Notes: a model not told the origin generated them from the sequence alone. DNA of 40,937 nt from an uncultured Bacillota bacterium (GCA_949299015.1 CASFYT010000005.1:1-40937), one strand, 5' to 3'; numbered from the stretch's first letter, positions 9,118-17,737 are shown. Translations and numbers: made by a program.

Positions 9118-10373
9118 CGAACCTCATCGACGATTTGGAAAAGCGCGGCCTCCTGGAGAGCTTTTCCGACGAACAGGCCATCAAGGCCATGCTCCAGAAC
9201 AAGACGACGCTCTACTGCGGCTTCGACCCGAGCGCCCGTTCCCTTCAGCTGGGGAACTTCATCATGATCCACATCCTCCAGCGCTTCCAGAAGATGGGCC
9301 ACAAGGTCATCGCGGTCCTCGGCGGCGCGACCGGCATGATCGGCGACCCCTCCGGAAAGTCGAGCGAGCGAAAGTTCCTCGGCGAGGAGCAGGTCCTCGA
9401 GAACGCCAAGGCCATTCAAAGGCAGCTTTCCAAGTATATCGACACCTCCGATCCCGAGAAGGGCATGATCCTGAACAATTTCGACTGGTGGAGCCAGACC
9501 AACATCCTGTCCTTCCTCCGGGACTACGGCAAGAAGTTCCAGGTCAACTACATGCTCTCCAAGGAGATCGTCAAGTCCCGGCTCGAGACGGGCATCTCCT
9601 ACACGGAGTTCAGCTACATGATCCTCCAGTCGGGAGACTTCCTACGGCTCTACCGCGACTACGGATGCCAGATCCAGTTCGGAGGCGGAGACCAGTGGGG
9701 CAACCTGACGACGGCGCTCGACTTCCTCAAGCGCAGCGAGGGGCCGGATGCGAAGGCGGAGGTCTTCTCCTTCAAGCTGATCACCGACGCCAACGGAAAG
9801 AAGTTCGGCAAGAGCGAGAACGGCGCCCTCTACCTCGATCCGACCATGACCTCGCCCTACCGCATCTACCAGTATTTCATGAACGTCTCGGACAGCGACG
9901 TCCTGAAGTACCTCTACATCTTCGACGATCGCGACATCGAGGAGATCAACGCCATCTACAAGGATCACATGGAGCATCCCGAGAGGCGCGAGGGACAACG
10001 GGAGCTCGCCCGCGTCATCGTCACCTCCCTCCATGGAAAGGAGAAGGCCGATTCCTGCGAGAAGATGTCCAAGGCCTTGTTTTCGGACGACTTCTCCGGC
10101 CTTCGGAAGGAAGAGCTTTCGGAACTGACCGACGGGCTCCCCCTCGTCCGGCTGAGCGGAGAAAAGGCGCTCGTCGACGTCCTGATCGAACTGAAGCTGG
10201 CGTCTTCCCGACGGGAAAGCCGGGAGTTCCTCAACAACGGTGCCGTCAAGGTCAACGGCCGGAAGGTTTCCGACCCGAACTTCGTCCTCGGCGCCAAGGA
10301 CGCCCTCGAAGGCGGCTACGTCTTCGTCAAGCGAGGCAAGAGGAACTACGGCTCAGTCCTCTTCGAGGAATGA
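9114..10373 (+). CDS. tyrS: Tyrosyl-tRNA synthetase
   Basis: 419 residues from ATG 9114, with AAGGAG (9102-9107) 6 nt upstream; a TTG at 9081 is in frame but lacks such a site. It charges tRNA-Tyr with tyrosine. Class I Rossmann core with CGFDPSARSLQLGNF (residues 35-49): the HIGH box is QLGN, Q45 and N48 standing where Bacillus enzymes have His45 and His48. The KMSKS loop is KFGKS (230-234), and FGGGDQWGN is present. An S4 RNA-binding domain occupies about 350-419. A possible -10 box TATACT lies at 9074-9079 but has no good -35, and no T-box leader is visible. The 3' end overlaps the convergent hydrolase gene by 21 nt. Confidence 0.96.
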   Translation: MTNLIDDLEKRGLLESFSDEQAIKAMLQNKTTLYCGFDPSARSLQLGNFIMIHILQRFQKMGHKVIAVLGGATGMIGDPSGKSSERKFLGEEQVLENAKAIQRQLSKYIDTSDPEKGMILNNFDWWSQTNILSFLRDYGKKFQVNYMLSKEIVKSRLETGISYTEFSYMILQSGDFLRLYRDYGCQIQFGGGDQWGNLTTALDFLKRSEGPDAKAEVFSFKLITDANGKKFGKSENGALYLDPTMTSPYRIYQYFMNVSDSDVLKYLYIFDDRDIEEINAIYKDHMEHPERREGQRELARVIVTSLHGKEKADSCEKMSKALFSDDFSGLRKEELSELTDGLPLVRLSGEKALVDVLIELKLASSRRESREFLNNGAVKVNGRKVSDPNFVLGAKDALEGGYVFVKRGKRNYGSVLFEE

Positions 10374-11393
10374 GAGGATCGCGCCGGACACGGCGTCGTC
10401 CAATACGTATTGTTCCTTTCGGCGGAAGGAAGAGACAAACTCTTCCTCCCGCCTTTTTCTTTCTTCAGGGTCGGCGACCTGAGCGATCGCACCGTACTCC
10501 TTCGTCAGGCGTCGATAGTTCTCGGAGGACTGGACCGTGATGAGCGAATTGTGTCCTCCCTCCGCCGTGACGAAGACGCGGACGTTGGGACGGGGATGCT
10601 TCTCCGCCTCCGCGGCCTGACTCTCCCGGAAGAGGACCATCGGATCGTCCTTGGCATGGACGAGAAGGATGCGCGTCTTCGCGTTCCGAAATCCTCTCCT
10701 TGCGCTGACCATGTTCCGACGTCCGATGAGAAGGAGGGAAATGGGATAGACCACGGGAGCCATCAAGACGTAAGCGGCCTTGCTGAAATGAAGCAGGGCA
10801 TTGAGACCCGTCTGAGTTGGAGAAAGAAAGCCAGAACGGGCGACACAAGAAACGACTTCCGGATGGTTCTTCAGGACGGCAAGAACACAATAAGCGCCCC
10901 ATGAATGTCCATAGAGCGTTATTGGAAGAGATGAATTGATATTTCTCTTCTGCACATCCCGCAGGACGTTCTCCAGGACGTAGACGCCCGTCCCCAGGCT
11001 CTCCTGATTCTTTCCGTCCGAAAGTCCGCAGCCATACTGGTCATAGGCGAGGACGATGTAGCCCTGACGGCAAAGCATGTCGATGTCGATCAGATACTGG
11101 ACGTGCGTTCCGAAGAGGCCGTGGGCGAGGACGACGAATCCGCAAAAGGAGCGCCTCCCCTTTTCCTTATAGACGTAGCCGCGGATGCTCTTCCCGTAGT
11201 AGCCGCAGGCATAGGCCTTCCTTTCCAGCACGTCGGCATAGTCCTCGAAACGGAGATAGCAGGGATTGTCGGGATCCTTTCCGCGGATCCAGAGCATCTT
11301 CCGCATCACGGCGGCAAAGAGGACCATCATCGAGGCGAGGTAGAGGAAGAGAACCGAAAGGATGACGATGACGGCAATCAGGACAGGATTCAT
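10353..11393 (-). CDS. Membrane-anchored alpha/beta hydrolase
   Basis: 346 residues. An N-terminal hydrophobic anchor (4-30) precedes an alpha/beta-hydrolase domain: oxyanion-loop HGLFG (91-95), nucleophile elbow GHSWG with Ser164 (162-166), acid in HAKDDPM (Asp249 or Asp250) and GGHNS with His281. The family covers esterases, lipases and peptidases; the substrate cannot be read from sequence. AGGAGGAG lies just upstream of the ATG and a TATAAT -10 box is near. It is a single gene, convergent with tyrS (21 nt shared at the 3' ends) and divergent from clpB. The C-terminal 40 residues are highly charged (EERKRREEE). Confidence 0.85.
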   Translation of the reverse strand: MNPVLIAVIVILSVLFLYLASMMVLFAAVMRKMLWIRGKDPDNPCYLRFEDYADVLERKAYACGYYGKSIRGYVYKEKGRRSFCGFVVLAHGLFGTHVQYLIDIDMLCRQGYIVLAYDQYGCGLSDGKNQESLGTGVYVLENVLRDVQKRNINSSLPITLYGHSWGAYCVLAVLKNHPEVVSCVARSGFLSPTQTGLNALLHFSKAAYVLMAPVVYPISLLLIGRRNMVSARRGFRNAKTRILLVHAKDDPMVLFRESQAAEAEKHPRPNVRVFVTAEGGHNSLITVQSSENYRRLTKEYGAIAQVADPEERKRREEEFVSSFRRKEQYVLDDAVSGAILSFLEED

Positions 11394-11414
11394 AGGTCTT
11401 TTCTCCTCCTGGAT

Positions 11415-11420
11415 ATTATA
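11415..11420 (-). promoter_or_regulatory. -10 box of the hydrolase promoter
   Basis: TATAAT on the minus strand, 22 nt upstream of the hydrolase start. The -35 region 17-18 nt further up is only TTTCCC-like, so the promoter would be of moderate strength. It diverges from the clpB promoter about 100 bp away. Confidence 0.45.
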
Positions 11421-11489
11421 GGACCCGAGGCGGAAGAGGGAAAGGAAGGAGGCTGTCCCAGGCTTCGGCCGGATGCTCTCTCGCCAAAA

Positions 11490-11516
11490 TTAGCACTCTA
11501 TACTTGAAAGTGCTAA
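11490..11516 (+). promoter_or_regulatory. CIRCE operator (HrcA binding site) of clpB
   Basis: TTAGCACTC, 9 nt, AAGTGCTAA: the CIRCE inverted repeat (consensus TTAGCACTC-N9-GAGTGCTAA) with one mismatch in the right arm. The right arm overlaps the -35 element of the clpB promoter, so bound HrcA would block RNA polymerase. HrcA itself is not in the window; its presence elsewhere in the genome is inferred from this site. Confidence 0.95.
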
Positions 11517-11531
11517 TATTTGTCCTATAAT
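11504..11531 (+). promoter_or_regulatory. clpB promoter (housekeeping sigma factor)
   Basis: -35 TTGAAA (11504-11509), 16 nt spacer, -10 TATAAT (11526-11531); predicted start near 11538. A ribosome binding site AAAGGAGG (11547-11553 region) follows, before the ATG at 11564. The -35 lies within the CIRCE element. Confidence 0.85.
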
Positions 11532-11563
11532 GGTATTGTCTTCACGAAAGGAGGACTTCACAT

Positions 11564-14125
11564 ATGGCCGAAGAACAACGATATACGCAAAAGGTCATCC
11601 AAGCCATCAACGATGGAATCCAATATACGAAGGACAAGTCCCTTCCTTCCTTCGACGTACCGGAACTCCTGCGCGTCCTCTTCGATCAGGAGGATTCGCT
11701 CTACTTCAGCGTCCTGCGAAAGGTCGGCGTCGACCCGAAGAGAGTCTCCCAGATCATCGACCGCTTCGTCGAGCAGACGGCCAAGACGACTTCCTCGGAG
11801 GAGCCCGAGACGTCCGCCGACGTCAAGAACATCCTCTACGTCGCCAGCAAGGTCCAGCGCCAGATGAAGGACGACTTCCTCTCCGTCGAACATCTCCTGC
11901 TCGCCCACTTCGAGACGAGGCATTCCATCCTGAGGGAGCTTCAGTCCCTGGAAGGGTACGACAAGTCCCGCTTCCAGAAGGCCATCGACCAGATCCGGGG
12001 TGGAAACCACGTGACGACCGATGCCCCGGAGAGCCAGTACGAGGCGCTCAAGAAGTATGGCCGAGACCTCGTCGACGAAGTCGCCCGCGGAAAGATCGAC
12101 CCCGTCATCGGACGCGACAACGAGATCCGCCGCGTCATGGAAATCCTTTCCCGCAAGAGCAAGAACAACCCCGTCCTCATCGGCGATCCGGGCGTCGGCA
12201 AGACCGCGGTCGTCGAGGGCCTGGCCTGGCGCATCTTCAAGGGGGACGTCCCCGAGAGCCTGAAGGACAAGTCCATCTACGAGCTGGACGTCGGATCCCT
12301 GATCGCCGGCGCGAAGTACCGCGGCGAATTCGAGGAGCGGCTCAAGGCCGTGATGAAGGAGGTCCAGAAGAGCGAGGGCCGCCTCATCCTCTTCATCGAC
12401 GAGATCCATACCTTGATCGGTGCCGGAGCCGGCGGGGACAGCAGCCTCGATGCCGCCAACATCCTCAAGCCGCTCCTCGCGCGAGGCGAGCTCCACTGCA
12501 TCGGCGCGACGACCCTCGACGAATACCGGAAGTACATCGAGAAGGACCAGGCCTTTGCCCGCCGTATGCAGAAGGTCCTGATCGACGAGCCGACGGTCGA
12601 CGACACGATTGCCATCCTCCGCGGCATCAAGGACCGCTATGAGCAGCACCATGGAGTGGAGATCACCGACGACGCCATCATCGCCGCCGTCACCCTCTCC
12701 AAGCGCTACATCACCGACCGCTTCCTTCCGGACAAGGCCATCGACCTGATCGACGAGGCCTGCGCCAAGGTCCGCATGCAGATCGACACGATGCCCGAGG
12801 AACTCGACGAGGTCAGCCGGAAGCTCATGCAGCTCCAGATCGAGAAGGTCTCCCTCAAGAACGACGACTCGCCCACCGTCCAGAAACGGCGCCAGGAGAT
12901 GGAAGAGGAAATCGCCGAGCTCACCAGCCGCAAGGACGAGCTGACCGCCAAATGGAAGGCGGAGAAGGAGGAGAACGAGCGTCAGAAGGAAGTGAAGAAG
13001 AAGCTGGACCTGGCCCGCCTCAACCTCGAAAAGGCGATGTCCGACGCCGACTACCTGACGGCGGCGAAGATCCAGAACGAGGAGATCCCGACCCTCCAGG
13101 AGCAGATGCGGACGCTTTCCGAGAACGCGGACCGGGAAGGGTCGATGGTCTCGGACGTCGTCGACGACGAATCGGTCGCCGAGGTCGTCTCGGGTTGGAC
13201 CGGAATCCCCGTCAGCAAGCTGACCCAGAGCGAATCCAACAAGCTGCTCGGCCTGAAGGGCGAGCTCGAGCGCAGGGTCATCGGCCAGGACGAGGCCCTG
13301 ACGCAGATCGCCTCCTCGATCCTGCGAAGCCGAGCGGGCCTGGCGGACGAGAGCCGGCCCATCGGAAGCTTCCTCTTCCTCGGCCCCACCGGCGTCGGCA
13401 AGACCGAAGTCGCCAAGGCCCTGGCGGAGCAGCTGTTCGACTCGGAGAAGCAGATCGTCCGGATCGACATGTCGGAATACATGGAGAAGGAATCCGTCAG
13501 CCGGCTGATCGGCGCTGCGCCGGGCTACGTCGGCTACGAGGAGGGCGGCCAGCTGACCGAGGCCGTCCGCCGCAAGCCCTACTCCATCCTCCTCTTCGAC
13601 GAGATCGAGAAGGCCCATCCCGACGTCTTCAACGTCCTGCTGCAGGTCCTCGACGACGGCCGTCTCACCGACGGCCAGGGACGGACGGTGGACTTCACGA
13701 ACACGATCATCATCATGACCAGCAACCTCGGCTCGGAAATCCTGTTGGAGGGAGAAGGAGAGGAAAGCCGACGGAAGGTCCTCGAACTGCTCAAGCGCTC
13801 CTTCCGCCCGGAATTCCTCAACCGGATCGACGAGATCGTCCTCTTCCATTCCCTGACCGACAAGGTCGTCGACAAGATCGTCGAGAAGTTCCTCAACGAC
13901 CTCGGACGGAGGCTTCAGCAGCGCAACGTCCGCTTCCAATACACCGACAAGGCCGTCTCCTGGATCCATCGCCATGGGTTCGATCCCGTCTATGGCGCCC
14001 GGCCTCTTCGCCGCTACATCCAGAACAACGTCGAGACGCCGATGGCCCAGGAGATCCTCCAAGGAAAGGTCCTGGACCATATCCAGCTCGATGCCAACGA
14101 AAAGGGACTCTTCTTCACCGAATAA
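11564..14125 (+). CDS. clpB: ClpB disaggregase (Hsp100 AAA+ chaperone)
   Basis: 853 residues, usual ClpB length. Divergent N-domain (1-150), AAA1 with Walker A GDPGVGKT (207-214) and Walker B LFIDEIH (276-282), a long coiled-coil middle domain (about 405-525) that marks ClpB rather than ClpC, and AAA2 with GPTGVGKT (607-614) and [12 protein letters not shown]. Pore loops are KYRGEF (AAA1) and GYVGYEEGG (AAA2). No ClpP-binding IGF/LGF loop was seen, consistent with a disaggregase. It works with DnaK to pull proteins out of aggregates. Single-gene unit: CIRCE-controlled promoter upstream, intrinsic terminator 8 nt after the stop. HrcA control of clpB is known in mollicutes and relatives. Confidence 0.97.
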   Translation: MAEEQRYTQKVIQAINDGIQYTKDKSLPSFDVPELLRVLFDQEDSLYFSVLRKVGVDPKRVSQIIDRFVEQTAKTTSSEEPETSADVKNILYVASKVQRQMKDDFLSVEHLLLAHFETRHSILRELQSLEGYDKSRFQKAIDQIRGGNHVTTDAPESQYEALKKYGRDLVDEVARGKIDPVIGRDNEIRRVMEILSRKSKNNPVLIGDPGVGKTAVVEGLAWRIFKGDVPESLKDKSIYELDVGSLIAGAKYRGEFEERLKAVMKEVQKSEGRLILFIDEIHTLIGAGAGGDSSLDAANILKPLLARGELHCIGATTLDEYRKYIEKDQAFARRMQKVLIDEPTVDDTIAILRGIKDRYEQHHGVEITDDAIIAAVTLSKRYITDRFLPDKAIDLIDEACAKVRMQIDTMPEELDEVSRKLMQLQIEKVSLKNDDSPTVQKRRQEMEEEIAELTSRKDELTAKWKAEKEENERQKEVKKKLDLARLNLEKAMSDADYLTAAKIQNEEIPTLQEQMRTLSENADREGSMVSDVVDDESVAEVVSGWTGIPVSKLTQSESNKLLGLKGELERRVIGQDEALTQIASSILRSRAGLADESRPIGSFLFLGPTGVGKTEVAKALAEQLFDSEKQIVRIDMSEYMEKESVSRLIGAAPGYVGYEEGGQLTEAVRRKPYSILLFDEIEKAHPDVFNVLLQVLDDGRLTDGQGRTVDFTNTIIIMTSNLGSEILLEGEGEESRRKVLELLKRSFRPEFLNRIDEIVLFHSLTDKVVDKIVEKFLNDLGRRLQQRNVRFQYTDKAVSWIHRHGFDPVYGARPLRRYIQNNVETPMAQEILQGKVLDHIQLDANEKGLFFTE

Positions 14126-14132
14126 AGAAAAT

Positions 14133-14168
14133 GGCTGTCCGGACATTAACTTCCGGGCAGCCTTTTTT
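14133..14168 (+). terminator. Intrinsic terminator of clpB
   Basis: 10-bp stem GGCTGTCCGG / CCGGGCAGCC (one U-G pair), 10-nt loop, then six T (14163-14168). On the minus strand the stem is followed by ATTTTCTTTATT, so it may also stop readthrough from nth. Confidence 0.92.
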
Positions 14169-14282
14169 CAATTGCCATTCCACTTGTTGAGAGCAGGAAT
14201 GTCGACGGACGAAGCAGGCGGTCGGCTGGCTGTCGAGGACCTTGATCCGGGACCATCGAGTTCCTTTTCCCGAAGGTTCCTT

Positions 14283-14939
14283 CTATCTTTCCTCTTCCTT
14301 CTTCTTGCGGAATCGCTCGCCTTCCTTGCAGAAGGACAGGAACGGACAGGAGAGGCACCGGGGCCGACGGGCCGAACAGAAGGTCCGCCCCAGGAGGATC
14401 AGGCGGCGGTGGGTCTCGATCGGGGTCTTCCCCTTCAGCTTCCGCTCCAGCAGGGCCTCAGCCTGGTCGGGCGTCCTTCCCTTCGGAATCAGTCCAAGGC
14501 GCGTCGAGACGCGAAGAACGTGCGTGTCCACGGGCAGGTAGGGGGCATGGCACCACTCCGCGAGGAAGACGCCGGAGGTCTTGTGTCCGACGCCTGGAAG
14601 CTCCTCGAGTTCCCTCCGGTCCTGGGGCACCTTCCCCTGATGCCGTTCCAGCAGAAGCCGGGCCGTCTCCCGGACGTTTCGCGCCTTGGATCGGGCCAGG
14701 CCCACCCGGCGGATGTCCTCTTCGATCTGCTCGACGCTCGCCTTGGAAAGGCTTTCGAGGGTCGGAAAATGTCCGAAGAGGATCTTCGTCGCCTCGTTGA
14801 CGCTCCGGTCGGTCGTCTGGGCGGAGAGCAGGATGGCGATCAGGAGCTGCCAGTCGCTCTCGTGGCGAAGGAAGCATTCGGTGCGGGGAAAGGCTTCCTC
14901 CAAAGCCTCGAGGAAGAGGGGAATCTCCTTTTCAGTCAT
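14283..14939 (-). CDS. nth: Endonuclease III (DNA glycosylase/AP lyase)
   Basis: 218 residues. The helix-hairpin-helix LPGVGHKTSGVF holds catalytic Lys120, and VDTHVLRVSTRLGL holds Asp138, the same numbering as in E. coli Nth. The 4Fe-4S motif C-x6-C-x2-C-x5-C is complete (C188, C195, C198, C204). It removes oxidised pyrimidines and cuts abasic sites in base excision repair. The start overlaps the end of dnaD by 8 nt, so it is last in the hup-cca-dnaD-nth run. The dnaD-nth pairing is classical for Bacilli. The gene ends in TAG, about 115 nt from the clpB terminator. Confidence 0.96.
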   Translation of the reverse strand: MTEKEIPLFLEALEEAFPRTECFLRHESDWQLLIAILLSAQTTDRSVNEATKILFGHFPTLESLSKASVEQIEEDIRRVGLARSKARNVRETARLLLERHQGKVPQDRRELEELPGVGHKTSGVFLAEWCHAPYLPVDTHVLRVSTRLGLIPKGRTPDQAEALLERKLKGKTPIETHRRLILLGRTFCSARRPRCLSCPFLSFCKEGERFRKKKEEER

Positions 14940-15576
14940 CGAGGGTCCAGTCCGTGTTCACGAGGATGTCGTGGATTTCCTTCTTCCGCTTGGTGTCCTC
15001 GTCCAGCGTCGAGACGCCGATCTTCTTCCTTCCTTCCGAACGCTCCAGCTCCTGGATCAGGACGTCCGCCCGCTTGAAGGAGATGTAGCCTCCCTTGGTC
15101 AGGCTCCGCTGGCACGCCTCCAGGACCATGTCGCGGGTCGCGCCCGACTGGAGCCAGCGCGTCACCATGTCGCGGTCGATTGGAGAGAGGACGCGTCCGT
15201 TGACCTTCTCGAGCTCCTCGTAGAGGTTTCCGTCGGCCTGCTTGGGCAGACCGGCCTTCTCCTGCAGGGTGACGTCCCGGACCCAATCGTCGAAGATCTT
15301 CTTCCGGAAGGAGGAGAGGGAGCTGTGGATGCCGCTTCCGTCGTCGACCACCTCGACGAAGTTCCGGGACAGGAGCTTCGAGAGGGAGAGGTCGATGTCC
15401 TCCTTCCTCGCCTTCATGTAGGAGGCGAGGATGTCGCAGGTCAGGAGGGTGTCCTCGATCTTCAGGACCATGTCCGAGACGAGGAGGACCATGACGTCCA
15501 GCTCGTCCAGGTCGTAGAGCGGATACCTCTTGACCAAGAGGGTCGCAAACGGAATATCCCTTTCATCGAAATTCAT
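14932..15576 (-). CDS. dnaD: DnaD-family primosome/replication initiation protein
   Basis: 214 residues from the ATG at 15576, which overlaps the preceding stop (ATGA) and has GGAG 9 nt upstream; upstream frames are shadow. N-terminal winged-helix region (about 1-110, starting DERDIPFATLLVKRYPLYDL) and a C-terminal DnaB_2-type domain, recognised by ITRWL/YISFK-like segments (MVTRWLQSG and GGYISFKRADVLIQELE). DnaD helps DnaA and DnaB load the replicative helicase at origins and stalled forks in low-GC Gram-positives. Its place next to nth strengthens the call. The C-terminal tail is short. Confidence 0.85.
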   Translation of the reverse strand: MNFDERDIPFATLLVKRYPLYDLDELDVMVLLVSDMVLKIEDTLLTCDILASYMKARKEDIDLSLSKLLSRNFVEVVDDGSGIHSSLSSFRKKIFDDWVRDVTLQEKAGLPKQADGNLYEELEKVNGRVLSPIDRDMVTRWLQSGATRDMVLEACQRSLTKGGYISFKRADVLIQELERSEGRKKIGVSTLDEDTKRKKEIHDILVNTDWTLDD

Positions 15577-16268
15577 GGATCCTGTCTCCTTTCTTTCCAA
15601 AAGTCCTCCAGACTCAGCATCTCCACCATCCTTTCGCGCCACTGGGGCGGGCACTTCCGAATCTCCTCCCGGACCTTCGCCGGATTGAGATGATCCAGGA
15701 GGTCCCTCTCCCGGCGGATGGCCTTTTCCAAGAACGGCGCCAGGGTGAAGGAGAGGGAGAGGGAGAAGCGGACGGCCCTCAGGATGCGAAGGGGATCCTC
15801 CCGAAGACGCCGGTAGGGATTGCCGACCGTCCGGATTCGATGGGAACGAAGGTCCTTCAGCCCCTTCCCCGTCGGGTCGATGACGTTGAGGCCGATATCG
15901 ACGTAGAGGCAGTTGATGGTGAAGTCCCGGCGTCGGTAGTCGCGGTAGAGCGACGGGACGAAGCGCACCTCCCTTGGATGCCGGAAGTCGTCGTAGCGCC
16001 TCTCCTCGCGGAAGGAAGCCACGGTGATGCGGAAGGGGTCCAGCTTGAAGGAGACCGTGCCGTAGCGCTCGAAGTACAGGGCGTAGGGAAAGGCCTCGAA
16101 GACGGCGCCCGGCGCGTTTCGGACCGCGAAGTCCATATCAAAGCTCTCCCTGGCAAGCAGGGCATCCCGGACGCTGCCGCCGACGAGGAAGACGTTGTCG
16201 CGTCCGAGCTTGGAGGCGATGAGGTCAAAGACCTCCTGCTGGTCGTTCGTGAGAGAGACGTTCATCAT
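15573..16268 (-). CDS. cca: CCA-adding-type tRNA nucleotidyltransferase, short form without body/tail
   Basis: 231 residues, against about 390-450 for usual class II CCA enzymes. Motifs of the head and neck are intact: FLVGGSVRDALL, catalytic DxD D44-M-D46, RRRDFTINCLYVD (112-124), DPLRILRAVRF (158-168). Sequence after about residue 215 is only a short tail, so the C-terminal body and tail that bind the tRNA elbow are missing. The end is not obviously broken: dnaD starts on its stop codon. It may be a reduced CCA enzyme, a CC- or A-adding partner, or a poly(A) polymerase relative. Two consecutive ATG codons (16268, 16265) are candidate starts; there is no Shine-Dalgarno because a terminator-like hairpin abuts the start. 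Confidence 0.8.
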   Translation of the reverse strand: MMNVSLTNDQQEVFDLIASKLGRDNVFLVGGSVRDALLARESFDMDFAVRNAPGAVFEAFPYALYFERYGTVSFKLDPFRITVASFREERRYDDFRHPREVRFVPSLYRDYRRRDFTINCLYVDIGLNVIDPTGKGLKDLRSHRIRTVGNPYRRLREDPLRILRAVRFSLSLSFTLAPFLEKAIRRERDLLDHLNPAKVREEIRKCPPQWRERMVEMLSLEDFWKERRQDP

Positions 16269-16269
16269 G

Positions 16270-16295
16270 AAAAGGCCGCTTTGGAGAAAGCGGCC
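16270..16295 (-). terminator. Terminator-like hairpin between hup and cca
   Basis: Perfect 9-bp stem GGCCGCTTT / AAAGCGGCC with a 4-nt loop, followed on the minus strand by only four T and then CATGATG, the cca start. It should end most hup transcripts and let some through, or act as a structure over the cca start region. Confidence 0.75.
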
Positions 16296-16304
16296 AACGA
16301 GAGC

Positions 16305-16610
16305 TTACCGATCGTTGAGGAGGTCCTTCAGGGTCTTCGAGGGCTTGAACTTGACCGCCTTGCTGGGAGGAATCTGAATCTTCTGGGAGGGATCGGAAGG
16401 ATTGACGCCGACGCGGCCCGTCCTTTCGACAAGCGTGAAGGTTCCGAAGCCGGCAACCTTGACCGAGCCGAAATCGGGATCGATCAAGCCCCTGGCGATC
16501 GCGGCGAAGATCAATTCCACCGCCCGGAGCGCCTCTCCCTTCTGCATCCGACCATCCTTCGCAAGCTGCTCTGCCAAATCTTCCTTCGTAATCGGTTTTT
16601 TGTCAGCCAT
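16305..16610 (-). CDS. hup: HU-family DNA-binding protein
   Basis: 101 residues from ATG 16610; an in-frame GTG at 16619 is too close to the AGGTAGGTG ribosome binding site. HU fold: N-terminal helices (ITKEDLAEQLAKDGRMQKGE), then VKVAGFGTFTLVERTGRVG and the beta-arm NPSDPSQKIQIPPSKAVKFK, with the usual RxGxNP modified to RVGVNPSDPSQ. HU bends and compacts DNA. Typical HU is about 90 residues; the extra length is at both ends. It has its own strong promoter and a hairpin terminator, and follows gpsA as in other Bacilli. Confidence 0.95.
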   Translation of the reverse strand: MADKKPITKEDLAEQLAKDGRMQKGEALRAVELIFAAIARGLIDPDFGSVKVAGFGTFTLVERTGRVGVNPSDPSQKIQIPPSKAVKFKPSKTLKDLLNDR

Positions 16611-16636
16611 TTCATTCACCTACCTTTCTAAAAGCT

Positions 16637-16665
16637 GTTATATCAAAATATATCGATTAAATCAA
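16637..16665 (-). promoter_or_regulatory. hup promoter
   Basis: Minus strand -35 TTGATT (16660-16665), 17 nt spacer, -10 TATAAC (16637-16642), in an AT-rich stretch that contrasts with the GC-rich genes around. It starts transcription about 20 nt before the ribosome binding site of hup. Confidence 0.8.
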
Positions 16666-16735
16666 TAAATTTCGCCAAAAAATAGAAATGTAAAGAAGTG
16701 ACGGCATTCCTAGGAAAGCGCTTCCGAAAAGAAGG

Positions 16736-17737
16736 TCACGCGACCCGCTCGCTCTTCAGCTCCCGAACCATCAGGGAGAGCGATTTTTCCGAAGGCCGGG
16801 CGTCGTGGAACAGAACGTCGTTCACCGCCTCGGCAATCGGCATCTCGATGGCCATCCGCCGGGCCAGGTTCGTGACGTATTTCGCCGTATTGACTCCCTC
16901 GACGGTCTTTTTGTTCTTTTCGAGGACAATTTTGGCATCATCAGCCTTGCCAATCTCATAACCGATGGAAAAATTTCGGGACTTCATGGAATTGCAGGTC
17001 AGCATGAGGTCGCCAATGCCGGAGAGGCCGAGAAAGGTCTCCATCCGAGCCCCGTTGGCGATGCCGAAGCGCATGATCTCGGCGTTTCCCCGCGTGATGA
17101 GCGCGGCACGGGCGTTCTCGCCCTCCCCCAGGCCCAGGAGGATTCCGGCGGCGATCGCCAGGACGTTCTTGAGGGCGGCGGCGATCTCCGAGCCGACCTC
17201 GTCCGTGTTGGTGTAGACGCGGAAGTTCTCGCTCGAGAGGAGCTCCTGGAAAAGCCGGGCCTCCTCTTCCACTTGCGAAATGGCGCTCAGGCAGGTGAGC
17301 TTCCCGTGCAGGACCTCCTCGGCGTAGGAAGGCCCAAGGAGGGAGACGATCGGGAACCGCCGTCCCTCCGGAATCTCCTTCCGAAGGACCTCGCTCAGGC
17401 GCTCGTTCGTCTCCGGATCGAAGCCCTTCGCCAGGGACAGGACGTGGACGGGAGCGGAGAGGAAGGGAACGAGCGCCCGGGCCGTCTGGCGATAGGCGTG
17501 GGAGGGCACGGCGAAGACGACGACCCGGGCGCCCGACAGGGCTGTGCTCAGGTCGTTCGTGAACGTGATCCTCGGAGAGAGGAGGACGTCGGAATAGTGG
17601 CGCGGGTTGCGGTGCTCGACGTTGATGGCCTGGTATGCCTCGTCCCGGTCGTAGAGGACGACGTCCTCGACCTTGCGCGAAAGGACGTGGGAAAGGGCCG
17701 TTCCCCAGGCTCCGGAACCGAGGACGGCGGCCTTCAC
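16736..17737 (-). CDS. gpsA: Glycerol-3-phosphate dehydrogenase [NAD(P)+]
   Basis: 333 residues from GTG 17737, which overlaps the der stop as GTGA and has CAGGAG 8 nt upstream; longer frames would run into der. It starts with the Rossmann nucleotide loop GSGAWG (residues 7-12). SLAKGF, LGPSYAEEV, ALKNVLAIAAGI, the ITRGNAEIMRFG segment and LSGIGDLMLTC are all present. It reduces dihydroxyacetone phosphate to sn-glycerol 3-phosphate for membrane lipid synthesis. Last gene of the cmk-der-gpsA operon; no clear terminator separates it from hup, so some readthrough is likely. Confidence 0.96.
   Translation of the reverse strand: MKAAVLGSGAWGTALSHVLSRKVEDVVLYDRDEAYQAINVEHRNPRHYSDVLLSPRITFTNDLSTALSGARVVVFAVPSHAYRQTARALVPFLSAPVHVLSLAKGFDPETNERLSEVLRKEIPEGRRFPIVSLLGPSYAEEVLHGKLTCLSAISQVEEEARLFQELLSSENFRVYTNTDEVGSEIAAALKNVLAIAAGILLGLGEGENARAALITRGNAEIMRFGIANGARMETFLGLSGIGDLMLTCNSMKSRNFSIGYEIGKADDAKIVLEKNKKTVEGVNTAKYVTNLARRMAIEMPIAEAVNDVLFHDARPSEKSLSLMVRELKSERVA

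Noticed and set aside
16711-16726. Possible catabolite-response element upstream of hup (GGAAAGCGCTTCC)
   Set aside because: The core AAAGCGCTT fits but outer positions do not, and it lies over 45 bp upstream of the -35 with no sugar-related gene nearby.
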